Assembly (NCBI RefSeq): GCF_000374465.1
Contig: NZ_KB894530.1
Coordinates: 126,501-190,500, forward strand
Reading direction: 5' to 3'
Length of the DNA stretch: 64,000 nt
Source: Ahrensia kielensis DSM 5890
GTDB taxonomy: Bacteria; Pseudomonadota; Alphaproteobacteria; Rhizobiales; Rhizobiaceae
The notes below the pieces were generated by a model. The model worked only from the letters and a program-made list of their open reading frames with translations, was not told the DNA's origin and searched no databases. This document shows positions 34,985 to 43,714 of the stretch, in pieces; the stretch's first letter is position 1; every line of letters starts with the position of its first letter. Made by a program: the position numbers and the translations under genes.

Positions 34985-36580
34985 ATGGCTGCACCTAAAG
35001 TACTCGTATCTGACAAATTGTCTGAAACTGCCGTCCAGATTTTCCGTGATCGCGGAATTGATGTTGATTTTATGCCAGAGCTTGGCAAAGACAAAGAAAA
35101 GCTACTGAGCATTATCGATCAGTATGATGGTTTGGCAATCCGTTCGGCGACAAAAGCAACTGAAAAGCTGATTGAAGCTGCAGCGAAGCTTAAAGTCATC
35201 GGCCGTGCTGGTATCGGTGTTGATAATGTCGATATTCCGGCTGCATCACGCAAAGGTATTATCGTGATGAATACGCCGTTCGGCAACTCAATCACGACTG
35301 CTGAACATGCGATTGCGCTGATTTTTGCGGTTGCGCGTGAACTGCCTGCTGCCGATACATCAACGCGTGCTGGTAAATGGGAAAAATCCAAATTTATGGG
35401 TGTTGAGATCACCGGCAAAACGCTTGGCGTTATTGGCTGTGGCAACATCGGTGCTGTTGTTGCAAGCCGCGCTATCGGTCTTAAAATGAATGTCGTTGCT
35501 TTCGATCCGTTCCTTTCTGAAGAACGCGCTGTAAAGCTTGGCGTTGAAAAAGTTGATCTGGACACGCTTCTGGCCCGTGCTGATTTTATTACTTTGCATA
35601 CGCCAATGACCGACAAAACACGCGGCATTATCAATGCCGCAGCCTTTGCTAAAATGAAAACTGGCGTTCGCATTGTTAACTGTGCACGTGGCGGTTTGAT
35701 CGTTGAGGCTGATTTGGTTGAAGCTTTGAAATCAGGCAAAGTCGCTGGTGCAGGCATTGACGTGTTTGAAACAGAACCAGCAACAGAAAACCCACTCTTT
35801 GACATGCCGAACGTTGTTTGTACGCCGCATTTGGGCGCTTCAACTTCTGAGGCTCAAGAAAATGTTGCCGTGCAAGTTGCAGAACAAATGTCTGACTATC
35901 TGCTGAAAGGTGCGGTATCTAACGCGATCAACATGCCGTCGATTACTGCTGAAGAAGCGCCGGTTCTCAAGCCATTTGTTAAACTGGCTGAAATGCTTGG
36001 TGCATTTGTTGGGCAGGCGACTGAAAGCGCGATTCAGGAAGTTGAAATCCTGTTTGATGGTTCGGTTTCCGAGATGAACACACGCGCACTTATCAGCGCA
36101 ACATTGGCTGGCTTGATCCGTCCGCAGGTTGCCGATGTGAACATGGTGTCAGCACCGATCATGGTCAAAGAGCGTGGTATTCAGGTATCTGAAGTCAAGC
36201 GTGATAAATCCGGCGTTTTTGATGGTTATATCAAGCTGACTGTTAAAACCGCGAACCAAACGCGTTCAGTTGCTGGAACATGTTTTGTCGACGGTAAACC
36301 GCGCTTTATCCAGATCAAGGACATCAACCTCGATGCTGAAATTGGCCGTCACATGATCTATTTAACCAACAAGGACACACCGGGTACCATCGGTATGCTC
36401 GGCACGGTGTTTGGTAAAAATGGCGTCAACATCGCCAACTTCCAGCTTGGCCGTAAAGATCAAGGCGGCGATGCCATTGCATTGCTCTATGTGGATGGTC
36501 CTGTTCCAGAAGCCGTGCTCGATGAAGTGCGCTCACATGACCAGATTACATCTGCAAAAGCATTGCAATTTGATATTTAA
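34985..36580 (+). CDS. serA: D-3-phosphoglycerate dehydrogenase SerA
   Basis: First enzyme of serine synthesis. 531 residues, the long form: substrate domain, NAD domain with GVIGCGNIGAVVASRAIG, catalytic R in NCARGGLIVEADL, E in DVFETEPATENPL and H in TPHLGASTSEAQENVA, an intervening allosteric-substrate-binding domain and a C-terminal ACT domain (DTPGTIGMLGTVFGKNGVNI) for serine or other effector binding. ATG 34985 is 7 bases after GGAGG. Confidence 0.97.
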   Translation: MAAPKVLVSDKLSETAVQIFRDRGIDVDFMPELGKDKEKLLSIIDQYDGLAIRSATKATEKLIEAAAKLKVIGRAGIGVDNVDIPAASRKGIIVMNTPFGNSITTAEHAIALIFAVARELPAADTSTRAGKWEKSKFMGVEITGKTLGVIGCGNIGAVVASRAIGLKMNVVAFDPFLSEERAVKLGVEKVDLDTLLARADFITLHTPMTDKTRGIINAAAFAKMKTGVRIVNCARGGLIVEADLVEALKSGKVAGAGIDVFETEPATENPLFDMPNVVCTPHLGASTSEAQENVAVQVAEQMSDYLLKGAVSNAINMPSITAEEAPVLKPFVKLAEMLGAFVGQATESAIQEVEILFDGSVSEMNTRALISATLAGLIRPQVADVNMVSAPIMVKERGIQVSEVKRDKSGVFDGYIKLTVKTANQTRSVAGTCFVDGKPRFIQIKDINLDAEIGRHMIYLTNKDTPGTIGMLGTVFGKNGVNIANFQLGRKDQGGDAIALLYVDGPVPEAVLDEVRSHDQITSAKALQFDI

Positions 36581-36616
36581 ACGCTGCTGACTTCGCACTG
36601 CAGCAAAAAAGTGATC

Positions 36617-36645
36617 GGCGCTCCTATGTTAGGGGCGCCTTTTTT
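36617..36645 (+). terminator. Rho-independent terminator after serA
   Basis: Stem GGCGCTCC/GGGGCGCC with one G-T pair and a TTTTTT tail, 37 bases after serA. Confidence 0.9.
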
Positions 36646-36800
36646 ATGCTATGTTTAATGTGCTTGGTGGTTGCCCGGACGCAAAATAAAATGGGCATAA
36701 TATACTACCTCAGTTTGCGGTCTGACGTCAGCCGCCAAGCTCTAGCTTCATGAAATAATGACTGCGCTTAACGCTGCATTACATCTGTTACTTTCACAAA

Positions 36801-37718
36801 TTACCGCGGTACATCCGGCGCATTTCTATGTGCTTTGCGCCCACTGCTTTCAGCAATCCAAATGCCGCCAACGACCAAGGCCATTGCGATGCCATGGTAA
36901 AGGCCAAAGACTTCACCAAGAATGATAACAGCTAATATTGTTCCGATAATAGGAACGAGATTGATGAACACGCCTGCGCGGTTTGCGCCGATAAGATCAA
37001 TGCCTTTTATCCAAAGCACTTGCGCGATAATGGCGGGGAAAATTGCTGTATAAAAACCAATCGCCCAGCCTTGCGCGTCCGGCAATATAGCATTTGGGCC
37101 TTTGAGTTCGAAATAGGCAAAGGGCAAGGACACGATGAAAGCCGCGATCGCCATTGTGGTCATGAGCGATTTCCAATGTAGATCGGGTTTGTAACGCAAG
37201 ATGACGGAATAGGCGGCATAGGCCAAAACGCCAATGCCCATGAACATGTCGCCCTTGTTTATTTCAAGCGCTGCAAGGCGTTCTAAACTGCCGTGAGAAG
37301 CAACGACAGCAACGCCAATGAGCGATAGCGAAAAGCCAAAGATTTGCAGTGCGCTTACGCGCATACGAAACAGGATAAAATTACCGATAAAAATGACCGC
37401 AGGCACCGCAGCCTGCTCAATGGCGACATTGATGGCTGAGGTATGATTGAGTGCGGAATACATCGTCACGTTAAACACCGCAAAACCTAAACCGCCATAA
37501 ATGAAAAGCAGGGGCAAATGCGGCTTGATAATCGCGCGGTCTTGCCAAAATTGCTTGCCGCCAATCAACAATAATAAAGAGACAGCGACACCCCAGCGTA
37601 TGGATGTGAGCATCATAGGGGACACATGACCCACAGCCAGTTTGCCCGCAACGGCATTGCCGCCCCAAAATAGTGTTGTCAAAAACAGGAAAATATAAGC
37701 GTTTTTGTTGTTCTGCAC
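36801..37718 (-). CDS. EamA/DMT family exporter
   Basis: 305-residue membrane protein with ten predicted helices in two EamA repeats: residues about 10-140 (FLFLTTLFWGGNAVAGKLAV, ALNHTSAINVAIEQAAVPAV) and 155-295 (GDMFMGIGVLAYAAYSVILR, then IGANRAGVFINLVPIIGTIL and LGEVFGLYHGIAMALVVGGI). DMT proteins export amino acids or other metabolites; substrate unknown. The last ~17 residues are polar. It is divergent from purA. Confidence 0.88.
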   Translation of the reverse strand: MQNNKNAYIFLFLTTLFWGGNAVAGKLAVGHVSPMMLTSIRWGVAVSLLLLIGGKQFWQDRAIIKPHLPLLFIYGGLGFAVFNVTMYSALNHTSAINVAIEQAAVPAVIFIGNFILFRMRVSALQIFGFSLSLIGVAVVASHGSLERLAALEINKGDMFMGIGVLAYAAYSVILRYKPDLHWKSLMTTMAIAAFIVSLPFAYFELKGPNAILPDAQGWAIGFYTAIFPAIIAQVLWIKGIDLIGANRAGVFINLVPIIGTILAVIILGEVFGLYHGIAMALVVGGIWIAESSGRKAHRNAPDVPR

Positions 37719-37899
37719 GGTGCGACCTTGGGTGAATTGGGGGCTGTAAGCGAATTAAATGTTGTTTATGCCTGTTTTTGCCAGAAAAAACAGTGTTGAA
37801 AGTGACAGAACGTGCGCATTGGTCTTACGCTTTGCGTCAATGAAAGCTATAGACCGCGCGTTAAGCTTTTTTACTAGAATTCTTACGCCGGAGTTTTTG

Positions 37900-39195
37900 A
37901 TGGCAAATGTTGTAGTGGTTGGCTCCCAATGGGGTGATGAAGGCAAAGGCAAGATCGTCGATTGGCTTTCTGAACGTGCCGATGTTGTGGTGCGTTTTCA
38001 AGGTGGTCATAATGCCGGCCATACTCTTGTTGTGAATGGCAACGTCTATAAGCTCTCACTCTTGCCTTCTGGTGTTGTGCGCGGAAAATTATCCGTAATT
38101 GGCAATGGTGTGGTTTTTGACCCGCATGCCTTTGTGGCCGAAGTAACGCGTTTGTCTGAGCAGGGCGTCAAGATCACACCTGAGGTCTTGAAGATTGCCG
38201 AAAACACACCGCTCATTTTGTCACTGCACCGCGAGCTGGATGGTTTCCGCGAAGATGCTGCGTCAAATTCGGGCACGAAAATTGGTACAACGCGCCGAGG
38301 CATTGGCCCTGCTTATGAAGATAAGGTTGGCCGCCGTGCGATCCGCGTGATGGACCTTGCCAATCAGGACACATTGCCTGCCAAAGTGGATCGTCTGTTG
38401 ACGCACCACAATGCGCTGCGCCGTGGTCTTGGTCATCCTGAAGTGACGCATGAAACGATTTTAGAAGAGCTGACATCTATTGCTGACCAGATTTTGCCTT
38501 ATATGGATAAGGTCTGGAAGGTGCTTGACGATAAGCGCCGCGCAGGAAAACGCATATTGTTTGAAGGTGCACAGGGCACATTGCTTGATGTTGATCATGG
38601 TACTTACCCATTTGTTACATCATCGAATGTTGTTGCTGGTCAGGCCGCTGCTGGTTCTGGCATGGGGCCAGGTGCAATCAACTATGTGCTTGGTATTACA
38701 AAAGCCTATACGACCCGTGTGGGCGAGGGGCCTTTCCCAACAGAGCAGCTGAACGACGTTGGCGAGCATCTTGGCACTAAGGGCCACGAATGGGGCACGG
38801 TTACAGCACGCAAGCGTCGCTGTGGCTGGTTTGATGCGGTGCTTGTGCGTCAGGCATGTGCGGTCAATGGCATAACAGGCATTGCGCTGACCAAACTTGA
38901 TGTTCTTGATGGTATGGACGAAATTAAAGTCTGTGTTGGTTATGAGCTTGACGGCGAACGCATTGACTATCTACCAGCCAGCCAAGGCGCACAGGCGCGT
39001 GTTGTGCCGATTTATGAAACGCTGGAAGGCTGGAGCGGTACGACGGCTGGTGCGCGTTCATGGAACGATTTACCTGCGCAAGCGGTTAAATATGTGCGTC
39101 ACATCGAAGAATTAATCGGTGCGCCGGTCGCTTTGTTGTCAACTAGCCCAGAACGCGACGACACAATACTTGTTACGGACCCGTTTCAGGATTAA
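37900..39195 (+). CDS. purA: Adenylosuccinate synthetase PurA
   Basis: GTP-dependent enzyme joining IMP and aspartate in AMP synthesis. 431 residues. GTP-binding loop [18 protein letters not shown] at the N-terminus, [52 protein letters not shown] and [14 protein letters not shown] are all present. ATG 37900 is preceded by GGAG; the frame stays open for 47 more codons upstream, which are not conserved. Confidence 0.97.
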   Translation: MANVVVVGSQWGDEGKGKIVDWLSERADVVVRFQGGHNAGHTLVVNGNVYKLSLLPSGVVRGKLSVIGNGVVFDPHAFVAEVTRLSEQGVKITPEVLKIAENTPLILSLHRELDGFREDAASNSGTKIGTTRRGIGPAYEDKVGRRAIRVMDLANQDTLPAKVDRLLTHHNALRRGLGHPEVTHETILEELTSIADQILPYMDKVWKVLDDKRRAGKRILFEGAQGTLLDVDHGTYPFVTSSNVVAGQAAAGSGMGPGAINYVLGITKAYTTRVGEGPFPTEQLNDVGEHLGTKGHEWGTVTARKRRCGWFDAVLVRQACAVNGITGIALTKLDVLDGMDEIKVCVGYELDGERIDYLPASQGAQARVVPIYETLEGWSGTTAGARSWNDLPAQAVKYVRHIEELIGAPVALLSTSPERDDTILVTDPFQD

Positions 39196-39232
39196 GTTCT
39201 CCTTGTGAACGTAAATATACCGGATTGAATTT

Positions 39233-41476
39233 ATGGCAGATTTTGCAGCAGTAATCAGAAAAACACTCAGCAATATGAGTGAGGCGACACCTGAATTGCG
39301 TGCAAAAGTCTATGACAAAGCGCGCGCGACGGTCAAAAAACAAATCGATGCGATGGAGAATAGACCTCCGCAAGCCGCGATTGACCGCCAATTTGCCAAG
39401 CTTGAAGATGCGATTAATTCTGTTGAGGTAGAATATTCTGCCGAGCCGGTCAGTACGCCTGAGGTAGCGGCACCTGTTGCGCCGCCGCCAGAGCCTGAAG
39501 TGCCTGCTGCGCCAGAAGCACCAGAAGTGCCAAGTGCTCCAGAACCTGCGCCAGCAGAGCCTGAACCAGAATTACCGAAACCTGCTCCAACGCAGCCAGA
39601 AGTACCAGATGTGCCTGTTGTGCCTGCGCCAGAAATTCCGGCCGAGCCCGAGCCAGAGGTGCCAAGCGTACCAGAGCCTGCGCCAATTGCCCCTGAGCCA
39701 GAATTGCCAAAACCGGCTGAGCCAGAGCCTGAGGTAACGCCGCCTTTCGATCCTGCACCGGATAGTGATGTCGATGCGCCTTTGCCTGCAAGTTTGGACG
39801 TGGACGAGGCAGATAATCAGGTTTCTTCGGCGCCTGTTGCAGCTGATGTTTTGGATGAACCCGTCGCTGAGCCGACGCCGGTTGAAGATATTGCCGTTGA
39901 GCCACCAAAGTTTGAACAGCCTGTAGATGCTGTTGAAGCCGTTGATGATGTTTCTGACGGGATAATTGTTGCTGATGGTGCGCTGAGCGCAGAAAAAGCA
40001 AATGATGATGCGTCATCTGCACCGATTGAAGCATCATTTTCTGACGCTGTCTCATATGTCGAAACGCCATCTGTTGACGCTTCTGTCGATGATGAGCCTT
40101 CGATTGATGATATCAATAAAACAATTGGTGAACTGTTTGGTGACAAAGACAATGAACCTGCGGCAGAGATGCCAGCGGCAAACAATGACCCGCTAGCTGA
40201 TTTCTTAAAAGAGCAAGAAAGCAATCTTGCTGAGCGTGAGCAGAATTTTGAAGTTTCAACAGCTGAAAAAGCTGATGATGTTTTGGATGATGTGACTTCG
40301 GGTATTGAGGCTGTTCCAGCATCAGTGGGCGCTGATATTGGCGCTGTTGAAGGTGAACGCCGTGATAGTTCCGTCGGTATTCCGCCATTGGTTTCTTCTG
40401 ATGAAGAAACAAAAAGTGGCGGCGGCGCTAAGAAAGCAATTATTGCTGTTGCAGTGCTGGCCTTGCTGGGCGGTGGTGCATATGCTGCTTATGAAAAGAA
40501 AGACCAGTTAGGCGCGTTTTATAGCGAAACAGCAGTGCCTTGGTGGCAAGGTTTAACGGGCGGCGATACGGTTGTCAGTGAAGAGGGCGGTGTTCCAGTT
40601 CGCACTGTGACAAGCACGTCCGTTACCAATGATGATCAAGCATCTGAGGAAGAGGTTGCTGCTGCTGAAAATGAAGTGACGCCTTCATTGGTTGAAGATG
40701 TCAGCAATGCTGAAGAAGCACCCAATAAATTTACGCAGCGTCTGAATGAAGACGGAACCGAAATTGATGAAGGCCCGATTGAAGGGGCTGATGCTGGCGC
40801 GAATGAGGGAAGTTCTGTTTCACCTCAAACTGCTGGCACGCGCAATGATGAGCCACAGACCGCAGAAGATACAGCTGCTGCCGATACAGGCGATGCGACT
40901 GCGGAAACGCCAGCAACGCTCGTTGGCCAACGCGCAATCTTTTATGAAGAGCGCACAGGCACACAAGACGGCACTGCGCTGACAGGTGCAACGGTTTGGA
41001 CCGTGGTGAATGAATCACCGGGCGGTGAACTGCCTGTAGAGCCTGCCATTCGCGCAGAAACATCGATCCCTGAACTTGGGTTGAAGATGGAAATGACGAT
41101 CCGCCGCAATGGCGATAGTACGTTTCCGGCAAGTCACATTATTGAACTTTTCTTCCGCGTGCCGGAGAACTTTGATGGGCGCGGCATTGCTGATGTTCAG
41201 CGCGTGACCTTCAAAACCAATGAGCAAGACGCAGGTAACGCACTGATTGCTGTGCCTGCGCCGCTGGATCAAAACATCTTCCTGATTGCGCTAACCGATG
41301 CAAAAACAGCGGTAGAAACCAATGTGCAATTAATGACACGGGAAAACTGGATTGATATTCCAATGCAGTACACCAATGGTCGCCGCGCATTGATTACGCT
41401 GGAAAAAGGTATTCCGGGCGAGCGTGTCTTTAAAGATGTGTTTGCCGCTTGGGATGCCGCGCCGATTAATAATTAA
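39233..41476 (+). CDS. Large bitopic Pro/Glu-rich protein downstream of purA
   Basis: 747 residues, single predicted transmembrane helix at about 401-420 (AIIAVAVLALLGGGAYAAY). Before it lie a short helical N-terminus (FAAVIRKTLSNMSEATPELR) and a long acidic, Pro/Glu/Ala-rich low-complexity region (about 70-190) with a repeated block (PEPAPAEPEPELPKPA, then PEPAPIAPEPELPKPA). After it come an acidic linker and a conserved-looking C-terminal domain (about 563-740: VGQRAIFYEERTGTQDGTAL, MEMTIRRNGDSTFPASHIIE, LMTRENWIDIPM). With the positive-inside rule (KK on both sides) the topology is uncertain. Related large proteins follow purA in other Rhizobiales as I recall, without known function. Confidence 0.75.
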   Translation: MADFAAVIRKTLSNMSEATPELRAKVYDKARATVKKQIDAMENRPPQAAIDRQFAKLEDAINSVEVEYSAEPVSTPEVAAPVAPPPEPEVPAAPEAPEVPSAPEPAPAEPEPELPKPAPTQPEVPDVPVVPAPEIPAEPEPEVPSVPEPAPIAPEPELPKPAEPEPEVTPPFDPAPDSDVDAPLPASLDVDEADNQVSSAPVAADVLDEPVAEPTPVEDIAVEPPKFEQPVDAVEAVDDVSDGIIVADGALSAEKANDDASSAPIEASFSDAVSYVETPSVDASVDDEPSIDDINKTIGELFGDKDNEPAAEMPAANNDPLADFLKEQESNLAEREQNFEVSTAEKADDVLDDVTSGIEAVPASVGADIGAVEGERRDSSVGIPPLVSSDEETKSGGGAKKAIIAVAVLALLGGGAYAAYEKKDQLGAFYSETAVPWWQGLTGGDTVVSEEGGVPVRTVTSTSVTNDDQASEEEVAAAENEVTPSLVEDVSNAEEAPNKFTQRLNEDGTEIDEGPIEGADAGANEGSSVSPQTAGTRNDEPQTAEDTAAADTGDATAETPATLVGQRAIFYEERTGTQDGTALTGATVWTVVNESPGGELPVEPAIRAETSIPELGLKMEMTIRRNGDSTFPASHIIELFFRVPENFDGRGIADVQRVTFKTNEQDAGNALIAVPAPLDQNIFLIALTDAKTAVETNVQLMTRENWIDIPMQYTNGRRALITLEKGIPGERVFKDVFAAWDAAPINN
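39527..39722 (+). repeat. Degenerate 132-bp direct repeat inside the Pro/Glu-rich region
   Basis: A block starting GTGCCAAG at 39527 recurs at 39659 with about 64 similar bases encoding VPSxPEPAPxxPEPELPKPA. The offset is 132 bases (44 codons), in frame, so copies could expand or contract without breaking the gene. Confidence 0.6.
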
Positions 41477-41487
41477 GCTTGGGGATT

Positions 41488-41506
41488 GCCGCCGCAAGTC
41501 GGCGGC
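41488..41506. terminator. GC hairpin between convergent genes
   Basis: Stem GCCGCCG/CGGCGGC with loop CAAGT, no T-run, 11 bases after one stop and 11 before the other. Probably a shared 3'-end hairpin for the converging transcripts. Confidence 0.5.
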
Positions 41507-41517
41507 CTCCATGCGAA

Positions 41518-42285
41518 TTAGAGCGCTAATTGTTCGTTTTTGCGAAGTGTTAGAACCTCAACGCCTTTTGCTGTGACCGCGACGGTATGTTCAAACTGCG
41601 CTGATAGTTTGTTATCATTGGTGGTGACTTTCCAACCATCGCTTTGTGTGGACACATTGCGTGTGCCCTGATTGAGCATAGGCTCGACAGTAAAGACCAT
41701 GCCTTCACGCAGTTTTGCGCCTGTGCCGCGCCGCCCGAAATTCATCACTTGTGGGTCTTCGTGCATATCTCTGCCTATGCCGTGGCCGCAATATTCACGC
41801 ACGACAGAATAGCCGTTTTTCTTAGCAAAGCGCTCGATTGCAAAGCCTATATCGCCGACATGGGCACCGGGGCGCACCTGCTTAATGCCTTGCCACATGG
41901 CGGCTTCAGCCGTGCGCACCAATTTTCTTGCGGCAGGCGCAGCGTTACCGATGATATAGGTTTTGCTGGAATCTGCGATAAAGCCGTTCTTTTCCAGCGT
42001 GATATCAAGATTGATAATATCACCATCGCGGATAATTTCATCGGCGCTTGGTATGCCGTGACAGACTACATGGTTGATTGAACTGTTAAGAACGAAAGCA
42101 TAGCCATATTGGCCTTTGCTTGCCGGTCTGGCACTTAAATCCTTCGTTATGAAGTCTTCGACAAGATCATTGACCTGCAATGTCGACATGCCGACCATTT
42201 GCTGCATGTCCAGCATATCAAAAACAGATGCCAGTAATTTGCCTGACACGCGCATCAGCGCAAGTTCATCGGGTGTTTTGACCAT
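41518..42285 (-). CDS. map: Type I methionine aminopeptidase (ParD-linked copy)
   Basis: Removes N-terminal methionine from new proteins. 255 residues with all five metal ligands in place: D in NLDITLEKNG, D in FIADSSKTY, H in YCGHGIGRDMHEDP, E in FTVEPMLNQG and E in SAQFEHTVAV. The substrate-side segment reads LNSSINHVVCHGIP, where standard housekeeping enzymes usually have CxSxNEVVCHGIP, so it belongs to a side branch. Its ATG directly follows the stop of a ParD-like gene (TAAATG) with no Shine-Dalgarno sequence, so translation depends on coupling. A second housekeeping map is likely elsewhere in the genome; the pairing suggests a regulated, accessory role. Confidence 0.9.
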   Translation of the reverse strand: MVKTPDELALMRVSGKLLASVFDMLDMQQMVGMSTLQVNDLVEDFITKDLSARPASKGQYGYAFVLNSSINHVVCHGIPSADEIIRDGDIINLDITLEKNGFIADSSKTYIIGNAAPAARKLVRTAEAAMWQGIKQVRPGAHVGDIGFAIERFAKKNGYSVVREYCGHGIGRDMHEDPQVMNFGRRGTGAKLREGMVFTVEPMLNQGTRNVSTQSDGWKVTTNDNKLSAQFEHTVAVTAKGVEVLTLRKNEQLAL

Positions 42286-42492
42286 TTAAGCGGCTGCTAA
42301 ATCTGAAGAAGGACGACTGGCTGCTTCCAGCTGCATTTTGACAATGTCATTAAACGATAAGGCTGGATTGGCTTCGGCTAACATACCGATTTTCATCCAA
42401 AATTCGGCCTGTGCGTTGATTGAGCGGCACATGACCGTGCTGGCGCATCGTATTTGTTCGTGCAGTTCGTCGTCTATTTTTACAATGCCCAT
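42286..42492 (-). CDS. ParD-like ribbon-helix-helix antitoxin-type protein
   Basis: 68 residues. The sequence GIVKIDDELHEQIRCASTVM and then CRSINAQAEFWMKIGMLAEA is that of the ParD-like family (PF11903 type): a beta-strand plus two helices that make a dimeric DNA-binding fold. It is followed immediately by a type I methionine aminopeptidase instead of a ParE toxin, an association I have seen in other proteobacteria. A 34-bp palindrome overlapping its promoter (42525-42558) is the probable site for autorepression. Whether it acts as an antitoxin at all is unknown. Confidence 0.85.
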   Translation of the reverse strand: MGIVKIDDELHEQIRCASTVMCRSINAQAEFWMKIGMLAEANPALSFNDIVKMQLEAASRPSSDLAAA

Positions 42493-42524
42493 AAGTCACT
42501 TAGCCTATCATATTTGCAGATTGG

Positions 42525-42558
42525 TCGATATATGAAACGTATACGATTCATATATCGA
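42525..42558 (-). promoter_or_regulatory. 34-bp palindromic operator and promoter of the parD-like/map unit
   Basis: Arms TCGATATATGAA (42525-42536) and TTCATATATCGA (42547-42558) are perfectly complementary, and the centre CGTATACG (42538-42545) is itself palindromic; only one base pair in the whole 34 is mismatched. On the minus strand, TTCATA (42536-42531) as -35 and TATGAT (42512-42507) as -10 are 18 bases apart, so the palindrome covers the -35. Transcription would begin about 8 bases before the start codon. Confidence 0.7.
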
Positions 42559-42586
42559 AATCAATATGGCTGCTTGTTCCAAATAC

Positions 42587-42622
42587 AAAAAAGCCCCGCA
42601 TGATGTAAATCAGCAGGGCTTT
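42587..42622 (-). terminator. Rho-independent terminator after rpoH
   Basis: On the minus strand AAAGCCCTGC pairs with GCGGGGCTTT (one G-T pair), loop of 13 bases, followed by a T-run, 20 bases past the rpoH stop. Confidence 0.85.
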
Positions 42623-42642
42623 GATTTGTTTAGAGGTAGGTT

Positions 42643-43551
42643 TTAATGTGCTTCAAGTTGCTTTTGCGGCGCTGCTAATTCTGCTGCTGCGGCAACCATT
42701 GCTTCTTGAACTTTTTCAAAAGCGCGTACCTCGATCTGGCGAACCCGTTCGCGTGAAATGTTGAACTCTTGGCTCAAATCTTCAAGTGTCATCGGGTCTT
42801 CCGACAGGCGGCGTGCACGGAAAATGCGCTGCTCACGTTCGTTCAGCACTTCGATAGAATCGTTGAGCATTGAACGGCGGTGATCGAGTTCATCTTCTTC
42901 GACAAGCATTGTTTCTGCGCTGTCTGATTCATCAACTAACCAGTCCTGCCATTGACCGCTCTCGCCATCCGCATTGCGGATAGGCGCGTTGAGCGATGCA
43001 TCGCCAGAAAGGCGCTGGTTCATGGACAGCACTTCTGCTTCGGACACTTTCAGATCTGTCGCGATTTTCTGAACTTGTTCTTCGTTCAGATCATGCTCGC
43101 CAAGTGCCTGAATACGGTTTTTCGCTTTGCGTAGATTAAAGAACAGCCGCTTTTGATTGGCGGTTGTGCCCATTTTCACAAGGCTCCAAGAGCGCAGCAC
43201 ATATTCCTGAATAGAGGCTTTGATCCACCACATTGCATAAGTGGCAAGTCTAAACCCGCGTTCTGGGTCGAATTTTTTCACAGCCTGCATAAGGCCGACA
43301 TTGCCTTCGGACACAACTTCGCCGATTGGCAAACCATAGCCGCGATAACCCATCGCGATCTTGGCAACCAAGCGCAAATGGCTCGTCACCATGCGGTGCG
43401 CGGCTTCTGTGTCGTCATGTTCATGATATCGTTTTGCCAGCATATATTCTTCGTCTGGCTGCAGCATAGGAAATCTGCGGATTTCCTCCATATAACGGGA
43501 CAAGCCGTCTGCGCCGCCTGAAAGGCTGGGTAAAGTGTTTTGTTGGGCCAT
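42643..43551 (-). CDS. rpoH: RNA polymerase heat-shock sigma factor RpoH
   Basis: Sigma-32 family factor directing heat-shock transcription. 302 residues with region 2 (SEGNVGLMQAVKKFDPERGF, YAMWWIKASIQEYVLRSWSL), the RpoH box QKRLFFNLRKAKNRI just after it, and region 4 helix-turn-helix (LEDLSQEFNISRERVRQIEV). The acidic alphaproteobacterial C-terminus is present. Rhizobiales often have two rpoH paralogues; which one this is cannot be told. Control through FtsH proteolysis (ftsH at 28996) is expected from the family. Confidence 0.96.
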   Translation of the reverse strand: MAQQNTLPSLSGGADGLSRYMEEIRRFPMLQPDEEYMLAKRYHEHDDTEAAHRMVTSHLRLVAKIAMGYRGYGLPIGEVVSEGNVGLMQAVKKFDPERGFRLATYAMWWIKASIQEYVLRSWSLVKMGTTANQKRLFFNLRKAKNRIQALGEHDLNEEQVQKIATDLKVSEAEVLSMNQRLSGDASLNAPIRNADGESGQWQDWLVDESDSAETMLVEEDELDHRRSMLNDSIEVLNEREQRIFRARRLSEDPMTLEDLSQEFNISRERVRQIEVRAFEKVQEAMVAAAAELAAPQKQLEAH

Positions 43552-43714
43552 TGCAGCACCCCTTTTCTTCTCTTCTGCTTCCGCCCAATTGCGGCAAGCG
43601 TCGGTTCGTTGCGTCTGTCAAAGCCCGCTGAACCTGCAAAATGTTTATAACCACATTTTGTTCATTTTGAGATGTAATATCTCGTGAACACTGTTTCAAC
43701 ATTCTGTGAACTGT

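Noticed and set aside
35119-35805. Minus-strand frame of about 228 codons inside serA
   Set aside because: serA is a clear full-length gene here; the antisense frame is Ser/Ala-rich with no family resemblance.
39527-39722. Possible CRISPR-like or VNTR array
   Set aside because: Only two degenerate, in-frame, coding copies of a Pro/Glu motif; no spacers.
39450-40070. Long open frame on the minus strand (about 206 codons)
   Set aside because: It is antisense to the Pro/Glu-rich region of the gene at 39233; its Gln/Leu/Ala-rich composition is the mirror of the repeats, with no start signals.
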